DNA from: Bradyrhizobium sp. NAS80.1
Lineage (GTDB): Bacteria; Pseudomonadota; Alphaproteobacteria; Rhizobiales; Xanthobacteraceae
Length of the DNA: 64,000 bases
NCBI RefSeq assembly: GCF_001908205.1
Contig: NZ_LGHL01000146.1
Location: 1 to 64,000 of the forward strand
Direction of reading: 5' to 3'
The notes below the pieces were generated by a model, which ran no database searches, was not told where the DNA came from, and saw only the letters and a program-made list of their open reading frames with translations. Each line of letters begins with the position of its first letter. Position 1 is the stretch's first letter. Positions 1-9,590 of this stretch are shown here, piece after piece. The translations under genes and the position numbers were made by a program.

Positions 1-367
1 GGCGCGTCCGCCCAGGCCGCGCTCACGACCCGCGCCTTTGCCGAGCTGACGCGCCTCGGCCGCGCACTCGGCGCGCGCAGCGAGACGCTCACGGGCCTGT
101 CCGGTCTCGGCGATCTGATCCTGACGTGCTCGAGCCCGCAATCGCGCAATTTCGCGCTTGGGCTCGCGCTCGGGCGCGGCGAGCAGCCGCCAGCCGGCAA
201 GCTCGCCGAGGGCGAGTTCACCGCCCCCCGTGCTGATCGAGCTCGCAGCTTCGCAAAACGTCGAGATGCCGGTATCAGAAGCGGTCGCTTCGATCCTGAG
301 CGGCCGGAGCACGATCGACGCTGCGATTTCAGGACTTTTGACGCGCCCCTTCAAGGCAGAGGAATGA
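1..367 (+). pseudogene. gpsA: NAD(P)H-dependent glycerol-3-phosphate dehydrogenase, 3' part, frameshifted
   Basis: This is the C-terminal part of GpsA, which makes sn-glycerol 3-phosphate for phospholipid synthesis; the 5' end lies outside the window. Reading from base 1 gives the family helices, including the segment GLSGLGDLILTCSSPQSRNF, up to KLAEGEFTAP. The frame is then lost in a run of six C at 224-229. From base 230 the family C-terminus continues in another frame (VLIELAASQNVEMP, then ISGLLTRPFKAEE) to a TGA at 365-367. Deleting one C joins the two halves without loss. Since gpsA is normally essential and two other genes here show the same fault, a base-calling error is more likely than a true pseudogene. 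Identity is confident; the biological status is not. Confidence 0.85.
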
Positions 368-369
368 AC

Positions 370-783
370 ATGGCGTACTGGCTGGTGAAATCCGAACCGT
401 CGGTGTGGTCCTGGGACCAGCAGGTGGCAAAGGGCGCCAAGGGCGAGGCCTGGACCGGCGTGCGCAATTACACTGCGCGCCAGAATCTCGTGAACATGAA
501 GAAGGGCGACAAGGCGTTCTTCTATCATTCCAACGAGGGCAAGGAGATCGTCGGCATCGCGGAGATCATCAAGGAAGCCTATCCCGACCCGACCGACAAG
601 ACCGAAAAATTCGTCTGCGTCGATATCAAGGCCGACAAGCCTTTGAAGACGCCGGTGACGATGGCCGCGATCAAGGCGGAGAGAAAACTCGCCGACATGG
701 CGCTGGTAAGGTATTCGCGCCTGTCGGTGCAGCCGGTGACGGCCGAGGAGTGGAAGCTCGTTTGCAAGATGGGCGGGGTTTAG
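370..783 (+). CDS. EVE domain-containing protein
   Basis: This small soluble protein (137 residues) is almost entirely one EVE domain, a PUA-like fold thought to bind modified bases in DNA or RNA. It has the family opening AYWLVKSEP, the aromatic stretch WTGVRNYTARQNL, and GDKAFFYHSNEGKEIVGIAEI. I chose the ATG at 370 because AGAGGA sits 7 bases upstream. An ATG at 364 overlaps the gpsA stop as ATGA but lies too close to the Shine-Dalgarno. The near-overlap suggests cotranscription with gpsA. The physiological substrate is not known from sequence. Confidence 0.9.
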   Translation: MAYWLVKSEPSVWSWDQQVAKGAKGEAWTGVRNYTARQNLVNMKKGDKAFFYHSNEGKEIVGIAEIIKEAYPDPTDKTEKFVCVDIKADKPLKTPVTMAAIKAERKLADMALVRYSRLSVQPVTAEEWKLVCKMGGV

Positions 784-794
784 TCCTAGCTGCT

Positions 795-864
795 GTAGCC
801 CGGATGAGCGCAGCGATATCCGGGGTTACTGTAACCGCATGTCGCTATCGCTCATGCGGGCTAC
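795..864. repeat. Palindromic intergenic element
   Basis: A 70-base imperfect palindrome starts GTAGCCCGGATGAGCG and ends CGCTCATGCGGGCTAC. It lies between the convergent EVE and adenylate cyclase genes and may fold as a bidirectional terminator. From memory, elements beginning TAGCCCGGATG are dispersed in Bradyrhizobium genomes; this was not checked by search. Confidence 0.6.
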
Positions 865-874
865 AATATCAGGC

Positions 875-1954
875 TTACGTCTCCGGCAGGGCGAACACCT
901 CGCATGGCGCGGCGATGCCACGGAGTGCATGCGAGCCGAGCGCGATCAGAAGGGTATCCGTCTTAGCGGCTAGCGCGCCCGACACCAGCACGGTCTTGCC
1001 GAGCTGCTTGCACAGACCTTCGAGCCGGCTGGCGAGATTGACGGCGGGACCGATCGCCGTGAAGTCAAGACGGTTGGCGGCGCCGATATTGCCCCAGAGT
1101 ATCTCGCCGAGATGAAGGGCCGCACCGAACGCGAGTGGCGGCAGGCCCTGGGCCCGGCGCTCGCCGTTGAGATGGGCCATGCCGGCCCTGGCGGCGCCTG
1201 CCGCACGCAGAGCGGCATCGCACGCACTGCGCGGTGACGCCTCAAGCACCGGAAAGATCGCCAGCACGCCGTCACCGATGAATTTCAGCACCTCGCCGCC
1301 GAAGGCATGAACGGCACCGGCGATGCGATCGAACCAGGCGTCGAGCGCCGCGATGACATCGGCGGGCGGATTTGATTCAGACAGGGTCGTGAAATTGCGC
1401 AGGTCCGCATAAAGCAGCGCGGCTTGAATCGTCTCGCCGAGATCGCGTCGCAAGGGCGCCGCCAGCACCCGCTCCGCGCTGCGCCTGCCAAGATAGGCAT
1501 CCAGCGTCGCGCGCAACGTGGCGCGCGCGGCGAGCACGGCGAGGGGCGTCGCGGCGAAACGCGCGGCCTGACGCAATTGCTCAGTCTCATCTGCGGTGAA
1601 CGGGCGCGGCCCGATCCAGCCGAGCAACGGCCCATCTTGCCGTCCGACAATGTCTTCGTGGACGTCGCCGCCCGCGATGCCGCGCAGCCAGCGGCGACCG
1701 GCATCGTTCGGCGGATCGGGCGCGAGGCCACCGGGTGCGAAACCGAGCGCTTCAATCACCGCGCCGCTCTCTGCACGCCAGAGCCAGGTCCGCTTCGCGA
1801 TCAGCGGATGCGGCACCTCCAGCGTCAAGGCGCCGCCCGCAAGCGGCACGCCGTCGGCGACCAGATGCGCGCCAAGTTCCGCAAGCAGTCGGTCGGCTCC
1901 GGAACTATCCGAGGCGGCATCGACGAGCCAGGCGAGGGTCGGGGAGAGTTGCAT
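875..1954 (-). CDS. Class III adenylate/guanylate cyclase
   Basis: A 359-residue protein with a C-terminal class III cyclase domain (about residues 175-355) making cAMP from ATP. The two metal-binding aspartates are visible: D184 in LYADLRNFTTLSE and D228 in KFIGDGVLAIF. GNIGAANRLDFTAIGPAVNLASRLE matches the conserved region that follows, split here into parts GNIGAANRLDF and TAIGPAVNLASRLE. The N-terminal 170 residues are an uncharacterised, probably sensory region with no obvious membrane helix. I chose the ATG at 1954; an upstream in-frame ATG at 2035 would add 27 residues of low-complexity sequence. It is divergent from the SRPBCC gene. The signal it senses is unknown. Confidence 0.9.
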   Translation of the reverse strand: MQLSPTLAWLVDAASDSSGADRLLAELGAHLVADGVPLAGGALTLEVPHPLIAKRTWLWRAESGAVIEALGFAPGGLAPDPPNDAGRRWLRGIAGGDVHEDIVGRQDGPLLGWIGPRPFTADETEQLRQAARFAATPLAVLAARATLRATLDAYLGRRSAERVLAAPLRRDLGETIQAALLYADLRNFTTLSESNPPADVIAALDAWFDRIAGAVHAFGGEVLKFIGDGVLAIFPVLEASPRSACDAALRAAGAARAGMAHLNGERRAQGLPPLAFGAALHLGEILWGNIGAANRLDFTAIGPAVNLASRLEGLCKQLGKTVLVSGALAAKTDTLLIALGSHALRGIAAPCEVFALPET

Positions 1955-2065
1955 GGCCCGATGATGGCGAAGACTGGCCGTCTTTGTCACGGGCAATCCT
2001 TGACGGGGCGCTGCGGCGCCGCCATGTCCCGCCATGTCCCAACGTCAACCCAGGGATGATCGCCA

Positions 2066-2521
2066 ATGACCGAACCGCTCGTAGTGCGACGCGAGACCCA
2101 GATTCCGGCTCCGCGCGCCACCGTCTTCGCCTATTTGACCGATCCCGAAAAGATCCTGAGCTGGATGGGCTCGGACGCGACCATGGAGCCGCATCCCGGC
2201 GGGGTCTACCTGCTGAAGGGTATCGGCCCGCGCGGCGGCGTCGGTCGCGGCGCGTTCCGAGAGGTCGTGCCGGTGCACCGCCTGGCCTATACGTTCGGCT
2301 GGGACGGCGGTCAGGAAGTGCCACCCGGCTCGAGCCTGATCGAGATCGACCTGATCGAGCGCGACGGCGGCACGCTGCTGCGCCTGACGCACAGTGGCCT
2401 GCCGACCGAGGAACAGGCTGCCGCGCATGCGAGAGGGTGGGCGCACTATCTGGGGCGGCTTACGACCGTAGCGGCCGGCGGCGATCCCGGTCCCGACAAG
2501 GGTATTTCACACGAAATGTAG
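2066..2521 (+). CDS. SRPBCC family protein (AHSA1-like)
   Basis: A 151-residue SRPBCC/START-fold protein of the Aha1-C-terminal-like (AHSA1) type. The hallmarks are the first strand RRETQIPAPRATVFAYLTDPE, here given in parts RRETQIPAPRATVF and AYLTDPEKILSWMG, and the C-terminal GWAHYLGRLTTVAAGG helix. Such proteins have a deep hydrophobic cavity for small ligands. Bacterial members often have no assigned substrate. It starts 111 bp from the divergent cyclase and is convergent with the topoisomerase gene, 12 bp away. No function beyond ligand binding can be assigned. Confidence 0.85.
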   Translation: MTEPLVVRRETQIPAPRATVFAYLTDPEKILSWMGSDATMEPHPGGVYLLKGIGPRGGVGRGAFREVVPVHRLAYTFGWDGGQEVPPGSSLIEIDLIERDGGTLLRLTHSGLPTEEQAAAHARGWAHYLGRLTTVAAGGDPGPDKGISHEM

Positions 2522-2533
2522 CGGTGCGGCGGG

Positions 2534-3703
2534 TCAAACCGCCGCGGTCGCAACCACTTGCGCCAAAAGCTGCTCGCGTCTCGCCTGCGAACGCTGGCCT
2601 TTCATGGTCGCCGCGAAGCGTTCAAGGATGCCGTCCTCGAAGGCGGTGACGATGGTGTCGTGGACGTAACTCTTGCGGCAGATCGCCGGCGTGTTGGAGA
2701 GCTTGTCGGCGGCGGCGCGGATCGCATCCAGCACCTGCTTCTTGCGGCCGCGCTGACTGGTCGCCGGCGTAATCCGCGACAGCGATTCAACGACGACGGC
2801 AGAGGCCATCAGCGTGCGAAAATCCTTCAGCGAAATCTTGATGCCGGCGATCTCGCGCAAGAACGCGTTCACCTGCGTGGTGTTGACCGCGCGCACGATG
2901 CCATAGGCATCGCGATACTGGAACATGCGCTTGCCCGGAACGCTGCGCAGGATGCCGATGGCGCGCACCAGCTTGGCGGCGTCACATTCTTTCCGCACCG
3001 CCTTGCCGCCCTTCGCCTTGAAGGTCAGCACGAAGGAATCGTCTTCGAGCGTGACGTTCGACTTCAGCATCGTTGTGGCGCCGCGGGTGCCGTTGAGACG
3101 GGCGTAGGATTCGTTGCCGGGGCGGATCGCGGTGCGCGCGATCAGCTCGATCACGGCCGAGAGCGCGAATTCACGCGTCGGCTCGTCGCCCGACAGGAAC
3201 ATCGAGACCTTGCGCCGGATCTTTGGCAGCGCGCCGACGAGCTTTTCCAGGCGATGCGCCTTGCGGTGCTCGCGGACCTTCTCCCAATCGGCGTGATAGC
3301 GGTATTGCAGCCGGCCCGCGGCATCTCGCCCCACCGCCTGGAGATGCGAACTCGGATCGGCCGAGTAACGCACCTCGCGATAGGCCGGAGGCACTGCCAT
3401 GGCGTGCAGCCGGCGGATGGTGCGGGCATCGCGGATATGGGCCCCGTTGGGACGGACGAAGGAATAGCCCTTGCCGCGCCTGATGCGGCGGATGGTCAGC
3501 TCATTCTGGTCGCCAAGCCGCAGGCCCAGCTCCCTGGCGAGCGACTCGACTGTCGCCGTGGGCGCCGTGTCGAAGACCTTTTTGGGGCTGGGACGGCCGG
3601 AAGTGGCCGTTTTCGGCCATTGTCCGAGGGCTTTGGCCAGTGCGACAGCGGCAGGATCGGCTGAAGCGGGCCGTATCGTCCCGAGATTCTGCTGATCCAT
3701 CAT
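2534..3703 (-). CDS. DNA topoisomerase IB
   Basis: A 389-residue poxvirus-like type IB topoisomerase that relaxes supercoils through a transient 3'-phosphotyrosine. It has the N-terminal DNA-clamp domain (RGKGYSFVRPNGAHIRD and RRLHAMAVPPAYREV) and the C-terminal catalytic domain. Recognisable catalytic elements are ARTAIRPGNESYA with the first arginine, FKAKGGK with the lysine, KDFRTLMAS with the second arginine (about R296), and the nucleophile Y346 in CRKSYVH. The N-terminal 50 residues are a non-conserved extension. Related enzymes are common in Rhizobiales and often act in DNA repair or stress. Its start codon is followed by a second ATG, so M1 or M2 is equally possible. Confidence 0.92.
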   Translation of the reverse strand: MMDQQNLGTIRPASADPAAVALAKALGQWPKTATSGRPSPKKVFDTAPTATVESLARELGLRLGDQNELTIRRIRRGKGYSFVRPNGAHIRDARTIRRLHAMAVPPAYREVRYSADPSSHLQAVGRDAAGRLQYRYHADWEKVREHRKAHRLEKLVGALPKIRRKVSMFLSGDEPTREFALSAVIELIARTAIRPGNESYARLNGTRGATTMLKSNVTLEDDSFVLTFKAKGGKAVRKECDAAKLVRAIGILRSVPGKRMFQYRDAYGIVRAVNTTQVNAFLREIAGIKISLKDFRTLMASAVVVESLSRITPATSQRGRKKQVLDAIRAAADKLSNTPAICRKSYVHDTIVTAFEDGILERFAATMKGQRSQARREQLLAQVVATAAV

Positions 3704-4103
3704 AGTCTTAAGCCTTAGCCCTGTCCGTTATCGGTCAATGCCGCTGTTCTGATTTATGTTCCGAAGGGCCGCTCTGGACCCGGGTTGGCCATTTAGGGTG
3801 TTGCGAACGGCATTGCGAGTCCCGAATCAGTGAGGGGCGGTTGCTAGATACCGCCGACAGGTGCATGGGGGCTCTGCGCGGCCTCTTCCTCGTCTTGGGA
3901 AAAGGCCCCAAAAGCCACTCTCGACCTGTTTCAGACCTGCGACAGTCGCACCATCAGGCGTTGATCTTCCACATGGCGGCCCGCTCGCCGAAGGTCCAGC
4001 TTGTGCTCCTTGTCGGGCACGGTTAGCCCAACGCATAATCGGTTCAATGATCAAGTCGGCTCGCCAGTCATCGGTGCTGGGCTTGCCGTATCTGGAGGGA
4101 AAC
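3704..4103. other. 400-bp intergenic region ahead of acs
   Basis: The gap between the divergent topoisomerase and acs genes holds no convincing gene or RNA. Open frames running into acs from upstream have atypical composition and no start signal as good as the one at 4104. The acs promoter presumably lies here, but I see no motif that I could name. Confidence 0.5.
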
Positions 4104-6050
<1,947 letters not shown>

Positions 6051-6056
6051 AGCAAG

Positions 6057-6185
6057 CTCTCGTGCCCCGGACGCAGCGCAGCACGTTAGTGGTGCGCTGC
6101 TGAGCCGGGGGCCATTGGTCCCGCATCAAGGACTGGTTCCGGCTCTGCGCAGCAGCGCTAAGGCGCTGCAGCGCGTCCGGGACAC
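6057..6185. repeat. Dispersed palindromic repeat, family A copy 1
   Basis: A 129-base element opens with CTCTCGTGCCCCGGACGCAG and closes with GCGCGTCCGGGACAC, so its ends are inverted complements. Inside are two further hairpins (GCGCAGCAC/GTGGTGCGCTGC and CGCAGCAGCGC/GCGCTGCAGCG). A second copy with the same ends lies at 45654-45812. It follows the acs stop by 6 bases. The rest of the gap to 6466 shows nothing recognisable. Confidence 0.7.
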
Positions 6186-6466
6186 GGAGGCGATCTACCC
6201 CACCAAATAACAGCCGTTCACACCCCTCACGCACTTGTCAGGGCGCGAGTGGGCACGCCGGTATCTTTCCCACCAAGTGTTGTTTTCAGATCATTTACTT
6301 TATTTCGAACATTTCCTTTGGTCCGCGTGCTGGCTGGCCCTCGGTGGCCGTGCGTGGAAACCATCCGGTTAACGAGCGCGGTTCAGAATGTCCCCAACAA
6401 GGACTTGGCGAGCCGGCGATTGCCGGGTTTTGCGTCAATTTGGACGATCTGTTCGGGGGAACATTA

Positions 6467-6982
6467 ATGTCGATGAAGATTGCTATGGCGCTGGCCGCCA
6501 CCATCGGGGCAGGGGTCTTGATGTCGACGGCGGCGCAGGCGCGGCCGGAAATGGTGGGAACGCATCTGGCCGACTATTCGCCGGGCACCATCGTCGTCAA
6601 AACCAATGAGCGCCGGCTTTACCTCATTCTCGATAACGGCCACGCCATGCGTTACCCGGTCGGCGTCGGCAAGTCCGGCAAGCAGTGGGCCGGCACCACC
6701 CGCATCGACGGCAAGTATCGCAATCCCGCCTGGTCGCCGCCCGCCGAGGTGAAGCGCGACAAGCCGAGCATTCCCGACGTGATCCCGGGCGGCTCGCCGC
6801 GCAACCCGATGGGCGTCGCAGCGATGACGCTGGCCGGCGGCGAATACGCGATCCACGGCACCAACGTACCGGGCTCGGTCGGCGGCTTCGTCTCCTATGG
6901 CTGCATCCGCATGCTCAACGACGACATCACCGATCTCTACAGCCGCGTCTCCGTCGGCACGACGGTGGTCGTGACGCGCTGA
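6467..6982 (+). CDS. L,D-transpeptidase (YkuD domain)
   Basis: A 171-residue secreted protein. A signal peptide (residues 1-25, ending TAAQA-RPE) is followed by a YkuD catalytic domain. The motif HGTNVPGSVGGFVSYGCIRM carries the active-site histidine and C146. Such enzymes form 3-3 meso-DAP crosslinks in peptidoglycan or attach proteins to it in the periplasm. The ATG at 6467 is preceded by GGGGGA and directly opens the signal peptide, so I preferred it to the upstream ATG at 6344. A strong terminator follows at 7009-7034. Confidence 0.93.
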   Translation: MSMKIAMALAATIGAGVLMSTAAQARPEMVGTHLADYSPGTIVVKTNERRLYLILDNGHAMRYPVGVGKSGKQWAGTTRIDGKYRNPAWSPPAEVKRDKPSIPDVIPGGSPRNPMGVAAMTLAGGEYAIHGTNVPGSVGGFVSYGCIRMLNDDITDLYSRVSVGTTVVVTR

Positions 6983-7008
6983 TCGCCGGGGACCAGGCAA
7001 GACAACAG

Positions 7009-7034
7009 AGCCGCGTCGAAAGACGCGGCTTTTT
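7009..7034 (+). terminator. Rho-independent terminator
   Basis: A perfect 9-bp GC-rich stem (AGCCGCGTC / GACGCGGCT) with a GAAA loop runs into TTTT. It lies 26 bases after the L,D-transpeptidase stop and abuts the stop codon of the convergent nuclease gene. Confidence 0.9.
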
Positions 7035-7036
7035 CG

Positions 7037-7621
7037 TTACCAGAAGCGCCAGCCTCTGGTGCACCAGCCGTCGCGATGGCCACCGTTGTAGCTGCGCGCA
7101 TAGCCGCCCGCGAGCAGCGCGGCCGAGACGTTGGCGGTACGTTTGGTCGCGACGTCGGCGAGAACGCGCCCGTATTTGTCCTGACCAAGATTGAAGATCG
7201 TGACGCCGCCCTGGCCGAGCAGGTTGCGCAGCGCATCGCTGGCGGCTTCGGCCTTGTCCAGTTCGTCCTGGCAGGATGCTTTCATCTTGGGTGCATCGAT
7301 GCCGCGCAGGCGAACCCGCGCAACGAGATCGCGCCCGTCGCGCTGATGCACGCGAGCGAGGAAGGTGTCGCCGTCGATGGTGCGGACGACGTCAACAGGT
7401 TGACGCATGTCGGAACTGCCGGACTGCTGCAGGATGATCGCGGCATCTCGCGATTGTCTGTCATCCGCATGCGGCCAGTTCGTCCCATGGCGGAAGGCGA
7501 GCACGACAGCCATCACGACGCCGACCACGAACATCCACGGCAACAATCCGGAGAAGCGGCGGCCGAACGGTGAGCCACTGTATGCAGGCCGGTATGGATG
7601 GCTGGGATCGAAACGCGGCAT
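7037..7621 (-). CDS. Thermonuclease (SNase-like) family membrane protein
   Basis: A 194-residue protein with a single N-terminal membrane helix (about residues 27-43, LLPWMFVVGVVMAVVLAF) and a periplasmic SNase-like OB-fold domain. Conserved pieces are VVRTIDGDTFLARV and VRLRGIDAPK with the calcium/phosphate site residues, then YGRVLADV. The C-terminal catalytic-site half is shorter than in staphylococcal nuclease, so nuclease activity is plausible but unproven. The family is widespread in Rhizobiales. It is convergent with the L,D-transpeptidase. Confidence 0.85.
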   Translation of the reverse strand: MPRFDPSHPYRPAYSGSPFGRRFSGLLPWMFVVGVVMAVVLAFRHGTNWPHADDRQSRDAAIILQQSGSSDMRQPVDVVRTIDGDTFLARVHQRDGRDLVARVRLRGIDAPKMKASCQDELDKAEAASDALRNLLGQGGVTIFNLGQDKYGRVLADVATKRTANVSAALLAGGYARSYNGGHRDGWCTRGWRFW

Positions 7622-7730
7622 CCACGCGCGCTAGGGCTGAGTCGGCTGGACCGGCAAGTGCGCCTTAAGGAGCGTACCTTAAGACAAGAGCGCCTCAAGA
7701 TTAAGAAGAGCGCGCCTCGAGAACCGGACC

Positions 7731-7940
7731 TCAAAAGTCGGAGGCGATGCCCTTGCGCTCCCAATCGCCGTAGCGGGTCGGCTCAGGCCCCTTCGGTCCC
7801 TGCAATTCCTTCGGCGCGGCCTTGGTGCCGTCCTTGGCGTGTACAGCGGCGGCCTGCCGGCGCGCCTCGGCTTCGGCCAGCGCGCGCTGGGCGGCCGGCG
7901 ATAGCGGCTTGCGATCGGGAATGGAGGGCTGGTCACTCAT
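7731..7940 (-). CDS. DUF1674 protein, SDH assembly factor 4 (SdhAF4) family
   Basis: A 69-residue protein ending in the family signature GPKGPEPTRYGDWERKGIASDF, split here as GPKGPEPTRYGDWERK and GIASDF. In mitochondria the SDHAF4 homologue binds flavinylated succinate dehydrogenase A during complex II assembly; bacterial members are assumed to act similarly. The N-terminus is charged and probably unfolded. The start at 7940 gives the usual family length; an upstream ATG at 8063 adds unrelated sequence. It is divergent from rsmB. Confidence 0.88.
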   Translation of the reverse strand: MSDQPSIPDRKPLSPAAQRALAEAEARRQAAAVHAKDGTKAAPKELQGPKGPEPTRYGDWERKGIASDF

Positions 7941-8128
7941 CGTGGCAGTTCCTAACGCAGGATCAGACGATGCGCGACGTCCAATAACGCATTGCTGAAA
8001 TGGTCGCTGCGGGCTGTAAACGCGAGAGACCATTCTTACATTTGGCATATTCACGTGCCACATATCCCTTCCTCAAGGCATGCGCCCATTGCGGCGGAAC
8101 TGCCGCTCGCTCAGAACCTTGCTTCCGC

Positions 8129-9475
8129 ATGCCATCTCAACGTTTCGTTCCCCCGTCCGAAGTGCCCGGTCTCGCGGCGCGGCGGATTGCCGCCGATATC
8201 GTCGACGGCGTCCTGCACAAGCACCGCACACTTGACGACCAGCTCGACGGCGGCGGCGCCCACCCCGGCCTGAAGACGCTGGCCGACCGCGACCGCGCGC
8301 TGATGCGGCGCCTGGTCGCGACGGTGCTGCGCCGGCTCGGCACGCTCGGCCATGTGTTGTCCCGCCTGCTCGACAAGGGCATTCCCTCCGACGCGCCGCG
8401 CGCGCAGAGCGCGCTGTTGATCGGCGCCGCCCAGATTCTCTGGATGGACGTGCCTGATCACGCCGCGGTCGATCTCTCCGTTCGTCTCGTGCAATCCGAT
8501 CGCCGCGCCGCGCGCTATGCCGGCCTCGTCAACGCCGTGCTGCGCCGCTGTGCGCGCGAGGGCCAGGCGCTGGTGGATGAAGTCGCGACGCAATCGCTGG
8601 ACCTGCCGCCCTGGATGCTCGCACGCTGGAGCGCGCATTACGGCGAGGCGACCGCAAGGGACATGGCACTCGCACTTAGCCACGAACCGTCGCTCGATCT
8701 CACCGTGAAGTCGGACGCCGCACAATGGGCGAGCCGCCTCCATGGCGAGACGCTGCCGACCGGCACGGTGCGGATGCTGCTGCACGGCTCGGTGACCATG
8801 CTGCCCGGCTTCGCCGAGGGGCAATGGTGGGTGCAGGATGCCGCCGCCGCGCTGCCGGCCCGGCTGTTCGGCGACATCAAGGGCAAGTCCATTGCCGATC
8901 TCTGCGCCGCCCCCGGCGGCAAGACCGCGCAACTGGCGCAGGCCGGTGCGCATGTCACGGCGATCGACCGCTCGCCCGCCAGGGTGGCACGCCTGCGCGA
9001 GAATCTGGCGCGGCTGTCGCTCCAGGCCGAGACAGTGGTCGCCGACGCCGTGGAATGGGCCGGTCCGGCCGAAGGCTTCGACGGCATCCTGATCGATGCG
9101 CCCTGCACTTCGACCGGTACGATCCGCCGCCATCCCGACGTCGCATGGCTGCGCCAGGAGTCCGACATCGCCGCTTTGACTGCGCTCCAGCAGCGACTGC
9201 TGCGGAAATCACTGTCGCTGCTCAAACCCGGCGGGACGCTGGTCTACTGCACCTGTTCGCTGGAACCCGAGGAGGGTGAGCAGGCCGTGGCCGCGCTGCT
9301 GGCCGCGGAGCCTGCGCTTCGGCGCGTGCCGATCGAAGCGTCCGAGGTGTCGGGGCTCAGCGAGATCGTCACCCCCGATGGCGATTTGCGCACCCTGCCC
9401 AGCCATCTGCCGAACGCCGATCCCAAGCTCGGCGGGCTCGACGGATTCTACGCGGCCCGGCTCGTTAAATCCTGA
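8129..9475 (+). CDS. rsmB: 16S rRNA (cytosine-967-C5)-methyltransferase-like protein
   Basis: A 448-residue RNA m5C methyltransferase. The N-terminal NusB-like domain (about residues 10-150) is followed by a Rossmann methyltransferase domain. The SAM site is LCAAPGGKTAQLA (about residue 258). The two cysteines of the family are in DAPCTSTGTIRRHPD (about 325) and YCTCSLEPEE (about 374, the catalytic one). The ATG at 8129 starts the family homology; in-frame sequence back to 8000 does not look coding. It opens the rsmB-heparinase-purH run. Confidence 0.93.
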   Translation: MPSQRFVPPSEVPGLAARRIAADIVDGVLHKHRTLDDQLDGGGAHPGLKTLADRDRALMRRLVATVLRRLGTLGHVLSRLLDKGIPSDAPRAQSALLIGAAQILWMDVPDHAAVDLSVRLVQSDRRAARYAGLVNAVLRRCAREGQALVDEVATQSLDLPPWMLARWSAHYGEATARDMALALSHEPSLDLTVKSDAAQWASRLHGETLPTGTVRMLLHGSVTMLPGFAEGQWWVQDAAAALPARLFGDIKGKSIADLCAAPGGKTAQLAQAGAHVTAIDRSPARVARLRENLARLSLQAETVVADAVEWAGPAEGFDGILIDAPCTSTGTIRRHPDVAWLRQESDIAALTALQQRLLRKSLSLLKPGGTLVYCTCSLEPEEGEQAVAALLAAEPALRRVPIEASEVSGLSEIVTPDGDLRTLPSHLPNADPKLGGLDGFYAARLVKS

Positions 9476-9590
9476 TTTTGCACCGTTTTTTCGACGGCGC
9501 TGATTCGCGACCCTTCAAGATGGTGTCGGACGTCCGATTTTGGGATTAAGAAGGATTCGTCGTTAATCCTCTCCCCCTTCAAGGCAAGGC

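Noticed and set aside
224..229. Phase variation through the poly-C tract as the explanation of the gpsA frameshift
   Set aside because: Tracts of six are short for slippage switching and an essential gene is an unlikely target; sequencing error explains all three cases more simply.
3861..4103. In-frame N-terminal extension of acs by 81 residues
   Set aside because: It has no family similarity and atypical composition, and a strong Shine-Dalgarno stands before the ATG at 4104, which gives the normal length.
7661..7705. Several TTAA words suggesting CtrA sites
   Set aside because: The spacings are not 7 bases, and the words lie between the nuclease and DUF1674 genes with no cell-cycle link.
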